Origin: Sideroxydans sp.
GTDB taxonomy: Bacteria > Pseudomonadota > Gammaproteobacteria > Burkholderiales > Gallionellaceae
Length of the DNA: 64,000 bases
Direction: 5' to 3'
Assembly (NCBI GenBank): GCA_028710605.1
Contig: JAQTTU010000009.1
Coordinates: 62,001-126,000, forward strand
Both the position numbers and the translations under genes were made by a program. The notes below the pieces were generated by a model that saw only the letters and a list, made by a program, of their open reading frames with translations, searched no databases and had not been told where the DNA came from. Positions 1-11,034 of this stretch are shown here, in pieces. Every line of letters begins with the position of its first letter. Position 1 is the stretch's first letter.

Positions 1-1068
1 CTGAATTCGCCGGAAACGCCGTTGTTCGAAAAAGGCCACGAACTCTACGGTTTGTATCAGGCGCAAAAATCCATTCGCGCGCAGCAACGCGTGATCGTGG
101 TCGAAGGCTACATGGATGTGGTGGCGCTGGCGCAGCACGGCGTGGAATATGCCGTGGCGACTTTGGGCACAGCCACCACGCCCTATCACGTGCAAAAGTT
201 GCTGCGCCTGTGCGATCAAGTGGTGTTCTGCTTCGATGGTGACAAGCCCGGGCAAAAAGCCGCATGGCGCGCGTTGGAAAATGCATTGCCGCAACTGGTG
301 GATGGCAAGCGCTTGGGATTTTTGTTTCTGCCGGAAGAGCACGACCCCGACACCTACATCCGCGAATACGGCACGGAAGCCTTCGAGCATGAGGTGGAAA
401 ATTCGCTGCCGCTTTCCGGCTATCTGTTGCGCGAACTTACCGCGCAAGTCGATCTGCACACGCAGGAAGGCCGCAGCGCCTTGCTGAAGAATGCGCAGCC
501 GCTGCTCACCGCCATCACCGCGCCGACCACCGCGCTGCTGCTGCGCAAGGAAGTGGCGGCGCTGGCGGGCGTGACGCAGGCTGAACTGGAAGCGCTGTAT
601 GTCATCAAGCCCATCGCAGCGCCGCAACGTGCTGCGCCGCAAAAAGCCAAGCGTTCCACGCCGACCGGCTTGCGCACGCTGTTGCGCTGTCTGGTGATGC
701 GACCGGAACTTGCGCGCCAGTTGCCGCACGACTGGCACGGGGATAATGCGGAAGCGGCGGCTATTGCCGCTTTGGCCGACTGGTTGCGCGAATCGGCGGA
801 CGAAACCAGCACGGCGGCGATGATCCAGCATTTCCAGGGCACGGTACACGAAGCGGTATTTGCTTCGGTGCAGGGCGAGGTGATGCAGTGGGGCGAGGAG
901 TTCGATGTCGAGGCGGAATTCGCCGGATCAATGGAAAAACTGCGCGAGGAATCGCGCCGGGCGGAGCTGGAATCCTTGCACGCAAAAATGCAGGGCAAAG
1001 ATTCAAAAGTCCTGAATGAACAAGAACGGGCACGTTATTTGCAGTTGCTGCAAAGAGGTCAAGTGTAG
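1..1068 (+). CDS. dnaG: DNA primase DnaG, C-terminal part (cut by window start)
   Basis: Partial gene: the frame is open from base 1 and the ATG at 22 is internal. DnaG makes the RNA primers for replication at the fork together with the DnaB helicase. The visible part starts just before the TOPRIM core: VVEGYMDVVAL carries the conserved acidic residue and VVFCFDGDKPGQKAA the DxD-type metal site. The last ~150 residues are the variable helicase-binding domain. It stops with TAG 115 nt before rpoD, the classical dnaG-rpoD order. The N-terminal zinc finger and most of the catalytic half lie outside the window. Confidence 0.95.
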   Translation: MNSPETPLFEKGHELYGLYQAQKSIRAQQRVIVVEGYMDVVALAQHGVEYAVATLGTATTPYHVQKLLRLCDQVVFCFDGDKPGQKAAWRALENALPQLVDGKRLGFLFLPEEHDPDTYIREYGTEAFEHEVENSLPLSGYLLRELTAQVDLHTQEGRSALLKNAQPLLTAITAPTTALLLRKEVAALAGVTQAELEALYVIKPIAAPQRAAPQKAKRSTPTGLRTLLRCLVMRPELARQLPHDWHGDNAEAAAIAALADWLRESADETSTAAMIQHFQGTVHEAVFASVQGEVMQWGEEFDVEAEFAGSMEKLREESRRAELESLHAKMQGKDSKVLNEQERARYLQLLQRGQV

Positions 1069-1074
1069 CTAACC

Positions 1075-1104
1075 TTCGGAAAAGTTTTGGAAATCGGGTA
1101 TAAT
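1075..1104 (+). promoter_or_regulatory. candidate sigma-70 promoter of rpoD
   Basis: A perfect TATAAT hexamer at 1099-1104 lies about 80 nt upstream of the rpoD ATG. The best -35 candidate, TTCGGA at 1075-1080 with an 18-nt spacer, is weak. It would give rpoD its own transcript besides read-through from dnaG. The call rests on consensus matching by eye. Confidence 0.5.
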
Positions 1105-1182
1105 CCGCGACCTTTTCGAAAGCGCTTTTGATTTGAAGCGCCCGCAGTACTCGAGTAAAAATCAACTTTGGGAACCCTCAAA

Positions 1183-3150
<1,968 letters not shown>

Positions 3151-3156
3151 GTTAAC

Positions 3157-3233
3157 GGGCCCTTAGCTCAGTTGGTTAGAGCAGAGGACTCATAATCCTT
3201 TGGTCCCCGGTTCAAGTCCGGGAGGGCCCACCA
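3157..3233 (+). tRNA. tRNA-Ile2, anticodon CAT (AUA-reading after lysidine modification)
   Basis: 77 nt with encoded CCA. Acceptor stem GGGCCCT/AGGGCCC, D-loop AGCTCAGTTGGTTAGAGC, anticodon stem GAGGA/TCCTT around loop CTCATAA (anticodon CAT at 3191-3193), T-arm GGTTCAAGTCC. It closely resembles the bacterial minor isoleucine tRNA rather than initiator tRNA: it lacks the three G-C pairs of the initiator anticodon stem. Its C34 would be modified to lysidine by TilS so that it reads AUA. Elongator tRNA-Met is the alternative, and identity-element scoring would settle it. It begins 6 nt after the rpoD stop. Confidence 0.9.
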
Positions 3234-3241
3234 ACAAAGCG

Positions 3242-3274
3242 AAAGCCTCGTATCTCCGCGAGGCTTTTGTTTTC
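3242..3274 (+). terminator. Rho-independent terminator of the rpoD/tRNA unit
   Basis: Nine-base stem AAAGCCTCG/CGAGGCTTT with an 8-nt loop, followed by TTTTGTTTT, starting 8 nt after the tRNA CCA end. Confidence 0.85.
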
Positions 3275-3300
3275 CCACAATGAATTTTCAGATGTGCGCG

Positions 3301-3507
3301 CTAGTAATGCGGCGGTCTTTCGTTGGCGGCAGGTTTTTCGTTCCCTTCTTCGGCCAGTGATTGGATGTGTTTTGCGAGCGATGCGCAAATCGCTTCCAGT
3401 CGATCCAGTTTTTGTTGTAGCTGATAAACCGTTTTGTTCAGTTCTTCGATCAGGTCTTCCTGGTAGGTGATTTTTGTTTCGATGTTGACTAAACGTTCTT
3501 CAAGCAT
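3301..3507 (-). CDS. slyX: SlyX family small coiled-coil protein
   Basis: 68 aa. The first ~50 residues are a heptad-like coiled coil (IETKITYQEDLIEELNKTVY), and the protein ends in the PPHY tail typical of SlyX. The family is small, cytosolic and of unknown biochemical role, often found near peptidyl-prolyl isomerase genes. It is alone here, convergent with the rpoD/tRNA terminator. The start codon is the only ATG, preceded by a weak purine stretch. Confidence 0.85.
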   Translation of the reverse strand: MLEERLVNIETKITYQEDLIEELNKTVYQLQQKLDRLEAICASLAKHIQSLAEEGNEKPAANERPPHY

Positions 3508-3609
3508 GGGGTGGTCCTGAAAGTTCGGCGACTGGCCGGGAGCGGGCGCTCATTCTAAAATAATCGGACTGCGAATGCTGCGCTAACGGAATCTGTCAAA
3601 GGGGCTCTC

Positions 3610-3903
3610 ATGAAAAACCATCACATCGCTTCACCCGCCACCCCGTTCGATTTCGATGCCGCCCTCAAACGCGCCACCGCAGTTGCCGACGAGCAGCTCG
3701 GCGAAAATATGCTGCTCTCATGGTATGACCGCGAGCGCGACATCGAATCGCCCGCGCATGTCAGCGAGTGTCACGAGGGCTGTGCCATCAAGGGTTTCTG
3801 GGATTACGCGCTGAACCGGGGCGGGGCGCTGGCGGTGAATTTTGACGAAGGGCGTTTCGTGTTTTGCTTTATGCCGCTGGGGGATTTTGCGCGGCTAGTG
3901 TAG
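3610..3903 (+). CDS. small conserved-looking protein of unknown function
   Basis: 97 aa, soluble, no signal peptide or membrane segment. Visible traits are two Cys/His residues in SECHEGCAIKGFWDYA and a compact C-terminus FVFCFMPLGDF. I do not recognise the family with certainty. Codon use matches the neighbours and AGGGGC at 3599-3604, six bases before the ATG, is a possible ribosome site, so it looks real. The TAG stop belongs to the downstream palindromic repeat (GTAGGTGCGAATTC...), suggesting that the repeat inserted at the 3' end and now supplies the stop. Confidence 0.7.
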   Translation: MKNHHIASPATPFDFDAALKRATAVADEQLGENMLLSWYDRERDIESPAHVSECHEGCAIKGFWDYALNRGGALAVNFDEGRFVFCFMPLGDFARLV

Positions 3904-3926
3904 GTGCGAATTCATTCGCACTTACA
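3900..3926. repeat. GTAGGTGCGAA...TTCGCAC palindromic repeat, short copy
   Basis: Short inverted repeat (GTGCGAATTCATTCGCAC core). The same family occurs at 7602-7660, 35111-35168, 39333-39364 and 45969-46024. It contributes the stop codon of the preceding small gene. Confidence 0.75.
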
Positions 3927-3982
3927 AATACCCCGGCTACATTTTTCGCTTCATGCCAAGCCCGCAGCGCTGCGGGACCCGG

Positions 3983-5404
3983 TTATTTTTTCTTTTGCGC
4001 ATCGAAGATTTCGCGGTATTGCTTGAGTTCGGTCTCTATGGTGGAGAGCTGGTAGTAGTCGGTTCCCGCGCGTTTGGCGAGTTCGAGCTGTGCGATGGCT
4101 TCGCGCAGATTGCCGTGCAATATTTGGTAATAGGACAGCACGTGGTGATATTCCTGCAGGCGGTTTAGCGGCAGATAGGCGCGGGCTTGCAGTTCGTACA
4201 GTTTGGCATCGTTGCCGTCGCGCAGCACCTGCTCGTCCAGCAGCTTGAGCGCGTCGAGATATTGTTGGTCTTGCAGCAGCGCTTCGGCGTAGTCGTAAAT
4301 CAGCGCGTGGTGTCCGGGAAATTGTTTGAGCGCTTTGCTGTAGAAGGCCAGCACGTCTTTGTCTTTGTTGTTCAGGCGTTTGATTTGTCCGGCCAGCGTT
4401 TCGATGCTGGCGTTGCCCGGAGCTTGTTTGTAGAGCGTGGCGAATTCGGCGGTGGCGAGCGCGTCCTGTTTGTCGCGCAACAGCGCCAGCACCAGGCCGT
4501 AGCGCTGCGCGACGGGGTTGCCGAAGCGCTGTTCGCCCACCAATGCGGCTTTGAAAAACGCCACGCCTTCCGACGGCGGTTTTTGCAGGGCGTACAGCCG
4601 GGCGCGCATCAGTTGGAAATCGAGGCTGTCTGGCACCAGATGAAACGGGATTTGCTGCACGCGGTTATCCACATCGGCGATACGTTCGGCGGTGAGCGGG
4701 TGGGTGCGCAAATAGGAGGGCGTGTCGCCGTCCAGTATCTGCGTGGCTTTTTGCATGTGCTCGAAGAAGGTGGGCATGCCCCGCGTGTCGAAGCCGGATT
4801 TGTCGAGGATGCCCAGGCCGATGCGGTCGGCTTCTTTTTCGTATTCGCGGGTGAAATTCAATTGCCGTTGCGCCATGCCGCCCTGCGCGCCGACGATGGC
4901 GGCAGTGGCCGCATCCGGGTTGCTGCGCGCGGCGAGTATGGCTACCGCCATGGTGGCCATGGCGGCGAGCGAATCGTATTTTTGCCCGGATACCATGCGC
5001 GCCAGATGGTGTTGCGTGACGTGCGAGATTTCGTGGCTCAGCACCGAAGCCAACTCGGATTCGGTTTGCGTCAGCTGGATCAATCCGGTGTTCACGCCGA
5101 TGAAGCCGCCGGGCAGAGCGAAGGCGTTGATGGCGTTGTCGTTGATCAGGAAGAATTCAAACGGCTGGCTGGGTTCGCTGCTGTTGGACACCAGCAGCGA
5201 ACCCAGACGATTCAGGTAATCGACCACTTCCGGGTCGTCCATGTAATTGGCCTGCGCGCGGATCTGGAACATGCTTTGTTCGCCGATCTGGCGTTCCATT
5301 TGCGGCGAGACCATTTCCTGCGAGACATCGCCCAGGTCGGGCAGGCCGTCGGCGTGCGCCAGCAGCGGTAAGGCGCACAGCGCGGAGAGTAGAAGTTTTT
5401 TCAT
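3983..5404 (-). CDS. bepA: periplasmic M48 metalloprotease, BepA (YfgC)-like, with TPR tail
   Basis: 473 aa. BepA-type proteins assist or degrade stalled outer-membrane beta-barrels and LptD in the periplasm. Signal peptide MKKLLLSALCALPLLAHADG at the start; the ORF track's longer N-terminus is rejected because it precedes this signal. Zinc motif HEISH around residue 122, and third ligand in EYEKEADRIG around residue 188. The C-terminal half is helical and TPR-like (LIYDYAEALLQDQQYLDALK). Length fits the family (E. coli BepA about 490). Single gene, divergent from the kinase gene. Confidence 0.9.
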   Translation of the reverse strand: MKKLLLSALCALPLLAHADGLPDLGDVSQEMVSPQMERQIGEQSMFQIRAQANYMDDPEVVDYLNRLGSLLVSNSSEPSQPFEFFLINDNAINAFALPGGFIGVNTGLIQLTQTESELASVLSHEISHVTQHHLARMVSGQKYDSLAAMATMAVAILAARSNPDAATAAIVGAQGGMAQRQLNFTREYEKEADRIGLGILDKSGFDTRGMPTFFEHMQKATQILDGDTPSYLRTHPLTAERIADVDNRVQQIPFHLVPDSLDFQLMRARLYALQKPPSEGVAFFKAALVGEQRFGNPVAQRYGLVLALLRDKQDALATAEFATLYKQAPGNASIETLAGQIKRLNNKDKDVLAFYSKALKQFPGHHALIYDYAEALLQDQQYLDALKLLDEQVLRDGNDAKLYELQARAYLPLNRLQEYHHVLSYYQILHGNLREAIAQLELAKRAGTDYYQLSTIETELKQYREIFDAQKKK

Positions 5405-5586
5405 GGGCAATATGATAGCACTGCCCCCGCAGAGTTCCCCGTGTCGGACAGGTAATTCCGTATGCATGGAATGGTTTACTGTTATTTCAGAACTTGTATT
5501 TTGAATGCCTGTCACAAGGGCTGCGAACGCTGGACAGTCGGCTACCTAGCACTCAGAATGTCGCCCTTCAAGAATAAGGCAAGCAC

Positions 5587-6879
5587 ATGGATTACATCGG
5601 CAAGTATCAGATCGTCAAGGAAATCGGGCGCGGCGCGACCAGCACGGTATATCTCGCACTCGATCCGTTCAACAACCAGCAGGTGGCACTCAAACTTTTC
5701 GACCCGGAAGCGTTGAAGCACGTGACCAACGGCAAGGCGTTCCGCAAGCAACTGGCGATCGAGGCATCGCTCGCGGGCAAGCTGTCGCATCCGCACATCG
5801 CGAAGATTCACGACGCGGTGCTGGAAGGTGAAATGAGTTACATGGTGATGGAATTCGTCGAGGGCGAGACGCTGGAAAAATACGGCGAAGTGGATAACTT
5901 GCTCGACTTCGGGCGCATCGCCGAGATCATCTACAAATGCTGCAAAGCGCTGGAATACGCGCAGTATCAGGGGGTCATCCACCGCGACATCAAGCCCGCC
6001 AACATTCTCATCAGCGGCGAGAGCAACATCAAGATTTCCGATTTCGGCGCGGCCATGATAGAGAACCAGCAGACCACGCAAGTGAACGGTCTGGGTTCGC
6101 CGGCGTACATGTCGCCCGAACAAATCCGCGAACAGCCGCTGACGCACCAGACCGACATCTATTCGCTGGGTGTCACCATGTACCGCCTGCTGACCGGCAA
6201 AGTGCCGTTCCTGGCGGCCAACAGCTACAGCATGATCTACCAGATCATGAACATCGAACCCGCGCCGCCCAGCATCTACCGCCCCGATCTGCCGCCCGCG
6301 CTGGATGCCATCGTGATGCGCGCGATGCACAAGGACGTGGCGCAGCGCTATCAAACCTGGGAAGAGTTTTCCAACGAACTGGTGACGTTCATCAGCGACA
6401 GCCTGCCGCAACAGGAGGCGATATTCGATACCGAAAAATTCGACACCGTGCGCTCGCTGCCGTTCTTCAAGGACTTCAACGATGTCGAGTTGTGGGAAGT
6501 GTTGCGCATCAGCGAGTGGTACAAAGTGGCCAAGGATGAACAGATTCTGCGCGAAGGCGAGACCGGGCAGAAGATATACATCATCGCCGACGGCTCGGTG
6601 CGCGTGCTCAAGCAGGGGCGCTTGTTGAGCCTGCTGCATCAGGGCGATTGCTTCGGCGAAATGGCGCACTTGTTCGGCAAGGATTCGCTGCGCTCCACCG
6701 ACGTGCAGAGCAAAACCGACGTGAAGCTGATCGAAATCGACCCCGATGTGATGGCGCTGGCCTCGGCCAATTGCCGCTTTCATTTCGGCGAAGCCTTTTC
6801 GCGCATTCTGGCAAAACGGCTGGCGCTGTCCAACACGCGCATCTCGCGCTTGTTGAGCGACGGCACGGAAGAACAATGA
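5587..6879 (+). CDS. Ser/Thr protein kinase with C-terminal cyclic-nucleotide-binding domain
   Basis: 430 aa. An N-terminal Hanks-type kinase (about 1-270) has an intact glycine loop (GRGATSTVY), catalytic lysine in VALKLF, catalytic loop HRDIKPANIL, DFG (SDFGAA) and activation segment GSPAYMSPEQI. Residues ~290-420 form a cNMP-binding fold (ILREGETGQKIYIIADGSV, GDCFGEMAHL). No membrane segment, so it is a soluble kinase probably gated by a nucleotide. The phosphate-binding cassette reads FGEMAHLFGKDSLRSTDV: the usual arginine is present, but whether it binds cAMP, cGMP or something else cannot be read. It overlaps the TusA-like gene by ATGA, so the two are translationally coupled. Confidence 0.9.
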   Translation: MDYIGKYQIVKEIGRGATSTVYLALDPFNNQQVALKLFDPEALKHVTNGKAFRKQLAIEASLAGKLSHPHIAKIHDAVLEGEMSYMVMEFVEGETLEKYGEVDNLLDFGRIAEIIYKCCKALEYAQYQGVIHRDIKPANILISGESNIKISDFGAAMIENQQTTQVNGLGSPAYMSPEQIREQPLTHQTDIYSLGVTMYRLLTGKVPFLAANSYSMIYQIMNIEPAPPSIYRPDLPPALDAIVMRAMHKDVAQRYQTWEEFSNELVTFISDSLPQQEAIFDTEKFDTVRSLPFFKDFNDVELWEVLRISEWYKVAKDEQILREGETGQKIYIIADGSVRVLKQGRLLSLLHQGDCFGEMAHLFGKDSLRSTDVQSKTDVKLIEIDPDVMALASANCRFHFGEAFSRILAKRLALSNTRISRLLSDGTEEQ

Positions 6880-7115
6880 GCGCCGAAATCGCTTTCGACG
6901 CGGAGCTGGATGTGCGGCAACTGGCGTGCCCGCTGCCCATCCTGCGCGCCAAGAAATCGCTGTCCGCGATGAGTGCCGGACAAGTGTTGAAAATCGCGGC
7001 GACCGACAAAGGCTCGCCCAAAGACTTCGCCGATTTTTGCAGCAAGACCGGCAACGAGCTGTTGTCTTCAACCGAGGCGGATGGCGAATATATTTTTCTG
7101 ATTCGCCGCCGCTGA
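6876..7115 (+). CDS. TusA/SirA family sulfur-carrier protein
   Basis: 79 aa. TusA-like proteins carry persulfide sulfur on the cysteine of a CPxP motif, here LACPLPILRAKK near residue 17. The fold is complete (VLKIAATDKGSPKDF, ending FLIRRR). The ATG sits inside the kinase stop (ATGA), which fixes the start; the longer ORF in the track is rejected. Canonical tusA acts in tRNA 2-thiolation, but paralogues serve sulfur oxidation or regulation. The coupling to a kinase argues for a paralogue with a regulatory or sulfur-metabolism role (inference). Confidence 0.88.
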   Translation: MSAEIAFDAELDVRQLACPLPILRAKKSLSAMSAGQVLKIAATDKGSPKDFADFCSKTGNELLSSTEADGEYIFLIRRR

Positions 7116-7148
7116 AACACCGATTCAAAACACCAACTTAACGGGAAC

Positions 7149-7213
7149 GCCCGTCAATAGGCGATCTGCGTCTTGCACTTGATGGAGATGCCCGTGAATA
7201 GGGGCTTGCGGGC
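7149..7213 (+). repeat. 65-nt dispersed element, copy A
   Basis: GCCCGTCAATAGGCGATCTG...CTTGCGGGC. It lies between the convergent 3' ends of the tusA-like and DUF1622 genes. It matches copies at 10970, 28703, 37352 and 52113 (all 65 nt between the GCCCG and CGGGC ends) and a shorter one at 57742. Internally it is two direct half-units that each begin (GAT)GCCCGT. Confidence 0.85.
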
Positions 7214-7231
7214 AAGGCGGGTTTTCAAAAA

Positions 7232-7579
7232 CTACTCCGCCGCTTTCTTTTCGATTTCCTGCGCCAGAAAATACGCCATCACCGTGCGTATCACCACGAT
7301 GCCGCCCAGAACCAGCAGCGTGTCTTTGCTCGGAACGACAATCGTGCCGATGATGTCGCCCGCCAGAAAGAAGTCCAGACCCAGTGCCATCTTCTCGCCG
7401 ATGGCGATGCGCACGTCGCGCAACGTTTCTTCCATCGGCAGATGCTGCGCGTAGCGCCAGCCCCGGCGCACCAGCATCAGCAAGCCGTGCAAACTGCCCC
7501 AGGTAACCACCGCCGCACCCAGCATCTCGGTGAGCGGCACGATGTAAGCGATAACCTCGACCAGAAATTCGTGCAGCAT
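7232..7579 (-). CDS. DUF1622 family inner-membrane protein
   Basis: 115 aa with three hydrophobic stretches (about residues 7-40, 67-83, 86-105). The family signature of a charged helix then LGLDFFLAGDIIGTIVVPS and VIRTVMAYFLAQEIE is present. Function is unknown for the family. Good ribosome site (AGGAG, six bases upstream of ATG). Monocistronic, convergent with the kinase/TusA unit, with a GTAGGGGCGAATTC palindrome just upstream. Confidence 0.85.
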   Translation of the reverse strand: MLHEFLVEVIAYIVPLTEMLGAAVVTWGSLHGLLMLVRRGWRYAQHLPMEETLRDVRIAIGEKMALGLDFFLAGDIIGTIVVPSKDTLLVLGGIVVIRTVMAYFLAQEIEKKAAE

Positions 7580-7601
7580 GATGTCTCCTTGACGGGTGGG
7601 T

Positions 7602-7660
7602 GTAGGGGCGAATTCATTCGCCCAACCCAGCGTAAAACGGGCGAATGAATTCGCCCCTAC
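7602..7660. repeat. GTAGGGGCGAATTCATTCGCCC inverted repeat
   Basis: Two near-perfect arms, GTAGGGGCGAATTCATTCGC and its complement ending in GCCCCTAC, around a short centre, just upstream of the DUF1622 gene. Variant of the GTAGGTGCGAATT family. Confidence 0.85.
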
Positions 7661-7690
7661 AAAAGCGGCACAACGCCATTAGGCAAGCGC

Positions 7691-7775
7691 GTAGGATGGG
7701 TTGAGCGCAGCGATACCCATCGTTCAAACTTGTGAGGACATCTTGATGGGTATCGCTGCGCTCAACCCATCCTAC
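7691..7775. repeat. GTAGGATGGGTTGAGCGCAG inverted repeat abutting valS
   Basis: 31-nt arms (GTAGGATGGGTTGAGCGCAG...) in inverted orientation separated by about 23 nt. The right arm's TAC end provides the TAG stop codon of valS on the minus strand. Confidence 0.85.
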
Positions 7776-10747
7776 GAAAGCTTTTTGCGCTGCGCCTGCA
7801 ACTGCACCAGCGTTGAACCAAACTCTTCCAGACGTTTCTTTTCCTGCTCTACCACCGCCGCCGGAGCGCGTGCCACGAAACTATCGTTGCCCAGCTTGGC
7901 ATTCGCTTTGGTGATCTCGTTGCTGAGGCGCGCGATCTCTTTGTCCAGACGCTCGCGCTCTGCCGCCACGTCGATCTCCACTTTCAGCATCAGCTTGAAA
8001 TTGCCGACGATGGACACCGGCGCATCGCCTTCCGGCAAGTCGGCGACCACTTGCACTTCGCTCAGTTTGCCGAGGCTGCTGATGTACGGCGCGAGTGCGT
8101 TCAGCACCGTCGCATCGCCTGCCGCGATCAGCGGCACGCGTGCGGCAGGCGACAAGTTCATTTCGCTGCGCAAGCTGCGGGTGGCGGTGATGAGTTCCTG
8201 CAGCAGCGTGATCTGCGCGATGGATGCTTCGTCGATCTTGCTTGTATCGGCCTTGGGATAGGCTTGCAGCATGATGCTCGCGCCCGCTTTGTTCGCCATC
8301 GGCGCCACCGATTGCCACAACTCTTCGGTGATGAACGGAATGATCGGATGCGCTAGGCGCAGGATGGTTTCCAGCACGCGCACCAAGGTGCGGCGGGTGG
8401 CGCGTTGTGCCGCGTCGCTGCCGTTCGCCATCTGCACCTTGGCCAACTCCACATACCAGTCGCAGTAAGTGTTCCACACCAGTTCGTACACCGCGCGTGC
8501 CGCCATGTCGAAACGGTAGTCGGCGAAATGCGTCGCCATCTCGGCTTCGGTTTGCTGCAACAAGCTCATCATCCATTTGTCGGCAGCCGAATATTCGAGC
8601 GTATCGCCAGAGGGTTCCCTCACCCCACCCCTCCCCCGGTGGGAGAGGGAGCTATCGGCGTTTTCGCCTTCGGCGAAAGCGGAGTCAAAGGCATTCAAGC
8701 CGACATCCTTGCCTTCGCAATTCATCAGCACGAAGCGCGTGGCGTTCCACAGTTTGTTGCAGAAGTTGCGATAGCCTTCGCAGCGTTGCATGTCGAACTT
8801 GATGTCGCGTCCGGGCGAAGCGAGCGAGGCGAAGGTGAAGCGCAGCGCGTCGGTGCCGAAGGCGGTGATGCCCTCGGGGAATTCCTTGCGTGTGCGTTTT
8901 TCGATCTGTTCGGCTTGCTTGGGATTCATCAGGCCGGTGGTGCGTTTCTTCACCAGCTCGTCGAGCGCGATACCGTCGATCAAGTCGATCGGGTCGAGCA
9001 CGTTGCCCTTGGACTTGGACATCTTCTGTCCTTCCGCATCGCGGATCAGGCCATGCACGTACACATCCTTGAACGGAATCTTGCCGGTGATGTGCTTGGT
9101 CATCATCACCATGCGCGCCACCCAGAAGAAGATGATGTCGAAGCCGGTGACCAGCACCGACGACGGCAGGTATTGTTTGACGAACTGGTTCTGCTGCGCG
9201 AACGGTTTGCCTTCTTCCCAGTCCAGCGTGGAGAACGGCCACAGCGCGGAAGAGAACCAGGTGTCGAGCACGTCGTTGTCGCGGTCGAGTTGTCCGGCAT
9301 AGCCCGCCTTGTCCGCCAGATGGCGCGCCTCGGCTTCGTCGCGCGCGACGAATACTTCGCCGTTCACGCCGTACCATGCCGGAATCTGATGTCCCCACCA
9401 CAGTTGGCGCGAGATGCACCAGTCCTGAATGTTGTTCAGCCACTGGTTGTAAGTGTTGACCCAATTCTCCGGGTGAAATTTGATCTCGCCCGAAGCCACA
9501 CATTCCAGCGCCTGCTCGGTGATGCTCTTGCCTTCAGGGCCGGGCTTGCTCATCGCCACGAACCACTGGTCGGTCAGCATCGGCTCGATCACCACGCCAG
9601 TGCGGTCGCCGCGCGGCACTTTGAGTTTGTGCTTCTCAATTTTTTCAAGCGATCCTAAAGCTTCTAGATCGGCCACGATCTGTTTGCGTGCATCAAAGCG
9701 GTCGAGGCCGTGATATTTTTTCGGGATAGTCTCAGCTACGGCTTTACCCATGATTGGAGATGGCATAGAGATACGAAATCCATCTTCATTTCGTGCGCTC
9801 TGATAAGTACGGTCAACGTCATCAAAGACATTGCTTTTTATTTTTCCATCAAGCGTCAAAACGCTAATTGGTTTGAGATTGTGCCGTTGCCCCACCGCAT
9901 AGTCGTTGAAGTCATGCGCGGGCGTGACCTTGACCACGCCGGTGCCGAATTCCTTGTCCACATAATCATCGGCGATGATGGGGATGGTGCGGTCGCACAG
10001 CGGCAGTTGTACTTGCTTGCCGATCAGGTGTTTGTAACGCTCGTCCTCGGGATGTACCATCACCGCCACGTCGCCCAGCATGGTCTCGGGGCGGGTGGTC
10101 GCCACGGTCAGATGGCCGCTGCCGTCCGCCAGCGGATAGCGGATGTGGTACATGAAACCGTCTTCTTCTTCCTGCACCACTTCCAGATCGGAGACGGCGG
10201 TGTGCAGCTTCGGGTCCCAGTTCACCAGACGCTTGCCGCGATAGATCAGGCCTTCGTTGAACAGGCGCACGAAGGTTTCGGTAACCGAGCGCGACAGCCC
10301 TTCGTCCATGGTGAAGCGCTCGCGCGACCAGTCGGGCGACGTGCCGAGGCGGCGCATTTGTTTGGTGATGGTGTTGCCGGAATATTCCTTCCACTCCCAC
10401 ACTTTTTCGATGAACTTTTCGCGTCCCAAATCGTGGCGCGAAATCTTTTGCGCATCAAGCTGGCGCTCCACCACGATCTGCGTGGCGATGCCCGCATGGT
10501 CGGTGCCCGGTTGCCACAGCGTGTTGTCGCCCTTCATGCGGTGATAGCGCGTGAGCGCATCCATCAAGGTCTGGTTGAAGCCGTGCCCCATGTGCAGCGT
10601 GCCGGTGACGTTGGGCGGCGGCAACTGGATGCAGAACGATTCGGTCTTGTGCGGATCGAGTCCGGCCTTGAAATAGCCGGCGTTTTCCCAGGTGGGATAC
10701 CAGCGGGCTTCGATGTCTTTCGGGTCAAAACTTTTGGCGAGTTCCAT
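7772..10747 (-). CDS. valS: valyl-tRNA synthetase
   Basis: 991 aa, class I synthetase charging tRNA-Val. HIGH-type motif [11 protein letters not shown] near the start, editing (CP1) domain in the middle, KMSKS loop [11 protein letters not shown] near residue 570, and a C-terminal coiled-coil arm ([20 protein letters not shown]). It is ~40 residues longer than E. coli ValS; part of this is a linker around residues 699-712 ([14 protein letters not shown]) that is the translation of a TCTCCC...GGGAGA genomic repeat in frame. A stretch near 9640-9880 is visibly more AT-rich than the rest. The stop lies in a palindromic repeat. holC and pepA are upstream on the same strand, as in many proteobacteria. 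Confidence 0.97.
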   Translation of the reverse strand: MELAKSFDPKDIEARWYPTWENAGYFKAGLDPHKTESFCIQLPPPNVTGTLHMGHGFNQTLMDALTRYHRMKGDNTLWQPGTDHAGIATQIVVERQLDAQKISRHDLGREKFIEKVWEWKEYSGNTITKQMRRLGTSPDWSRERFTMDEGLSRSVTETFVRLFNEGLIYRGKRLVNWDPKLHTAVSDLEVVQEEEDGFMYHIRYPLADGSGHLTVATTRPETMLGDVAVMVHPEDERYKHLIGKQVQLPLCDRTIPIIADDYVDKEFGTGVVKVTPAHDFNDYAVGQRHNLKPISVLTLDGKIKSNVFDDVDRTYQSARNEDGFRISMPSPIMGKAVAETIPKKYHGLDRFDARKQIVADLEALGSLEKIEKHKLKVPRGDRTGVVIEPMLTDQWFVAMSKPGPEGKSITEQALECVASGEIKFHPENWVNTYNQWLNNIQDWCISRQLWWGHQIPAWYGVNGEVFVARDEAEARHLADKAGYAGQLDRDNDVLDTWFSSALWPFSTLDWEEGKPFAQQNQFVKQYLPSSVLVTGFDIIFFWVARMVMMTKHITGKIPFKDVYVHGLIRDAEGQKMSKSKGNVLDPIDLIDGIALDELVKKRTTGLMNPKQAEQIEKRTRKEFPEGITAFGTDALRFTFASLASPGRDIKFDMQRCEGYRNFCNKLWNATRFVLMNCEGKDVGLNAFDSAFAEGENADSSLSHRGRGGVREPSGDTLEYSAADKWMMSLLQQTEAEMATHFADYRFDMAARAVYELVWNTYCDWYVELAKVQMANGSDAAQRATRRTLVRVLETILRLAHPIIPFITEELWQSVAPMANKAGASIMLQAYPKADTSKIDEASIAQITLLQELITATRSLRSEMNLSPAARVPLIAAGDATVLNALAPYISSLGKLSEVQVVADLPEGDAPVSIVGNFKLMLKVEIDVAAERERLDKEIARLSNEITKANAKLGNDSFVARAPAAVVEQEKKRLEEFGSTLVQLQAQRKKLS
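8613..8651. repeat. CCCTCACCCC...GGGAGAGGGAG repeat inside valS
   Basis: Member of the 'CCCTCTCCC' repeat family, lying in frame in valS between the anticodon-binding domain segments. Relatives at 10831-10943, 32646-32753 and 50555-50591. Confidence 0.8.
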
Positions 10748-10830
10748 TGCGGTGTGTGCGAAAAATGCGTGGATTTATGAAGGGCGCGATTATACAGGCG
10801 CGGAAGTCGTAGGGTGCGCCTGCTACATAT

Positions 10831-10943
10831 TCCCTCTCCCGCTGGCGGGAGAGGGTTAGGGTGAGGGTCGTTGAGCTGTTACCAAGTGGATTGCAACGCA
10901 CAGACCCTCATCCCCAACCCTTCTCCCGCCTGCGGGAGAAGGA
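10831..10943. repeat. CCCTCTCCCGCnGGCGGGAGAGGG inverted repeat pair
   Basis: Two hairpin-forming arms, CCCTCTCCCGCTGGCGGGAG at 10832 and TTCTCCCGCCTGCGGGAGAA at 10921. They lie in inverted orientation upstream of valS, with extra complementarity GGGTTAGGGTGAGGGTC / GACCCTCATCC. This and the next element fill the 271-nt gap between valS and the 134-aa gene. Confidence 0.85.
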
Positions 10944-10969
10944 AGCAAAAGTTCAAGCTCTCTGAAGAT

Positions 10970-11034
10970 GCCCGTCAATAGGCGGTCTGCATGATGCTCT
11001 TGATGGAGATGCCCGTATTTACTGGTCTGCGGGC
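10970..11034 (+). repeat. 65-nt dispersed element, copy B
   Basis: GAAGATGCCCGTCAATAGGC...TATTTACTGGTCTGCGGGC. It overlaps the 3' end of the minus-strand gene 11019-11423: its TTA at 11019 is read as that gene's TAA stop, and the last codons also lie in the element. Confidence 0.88.
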
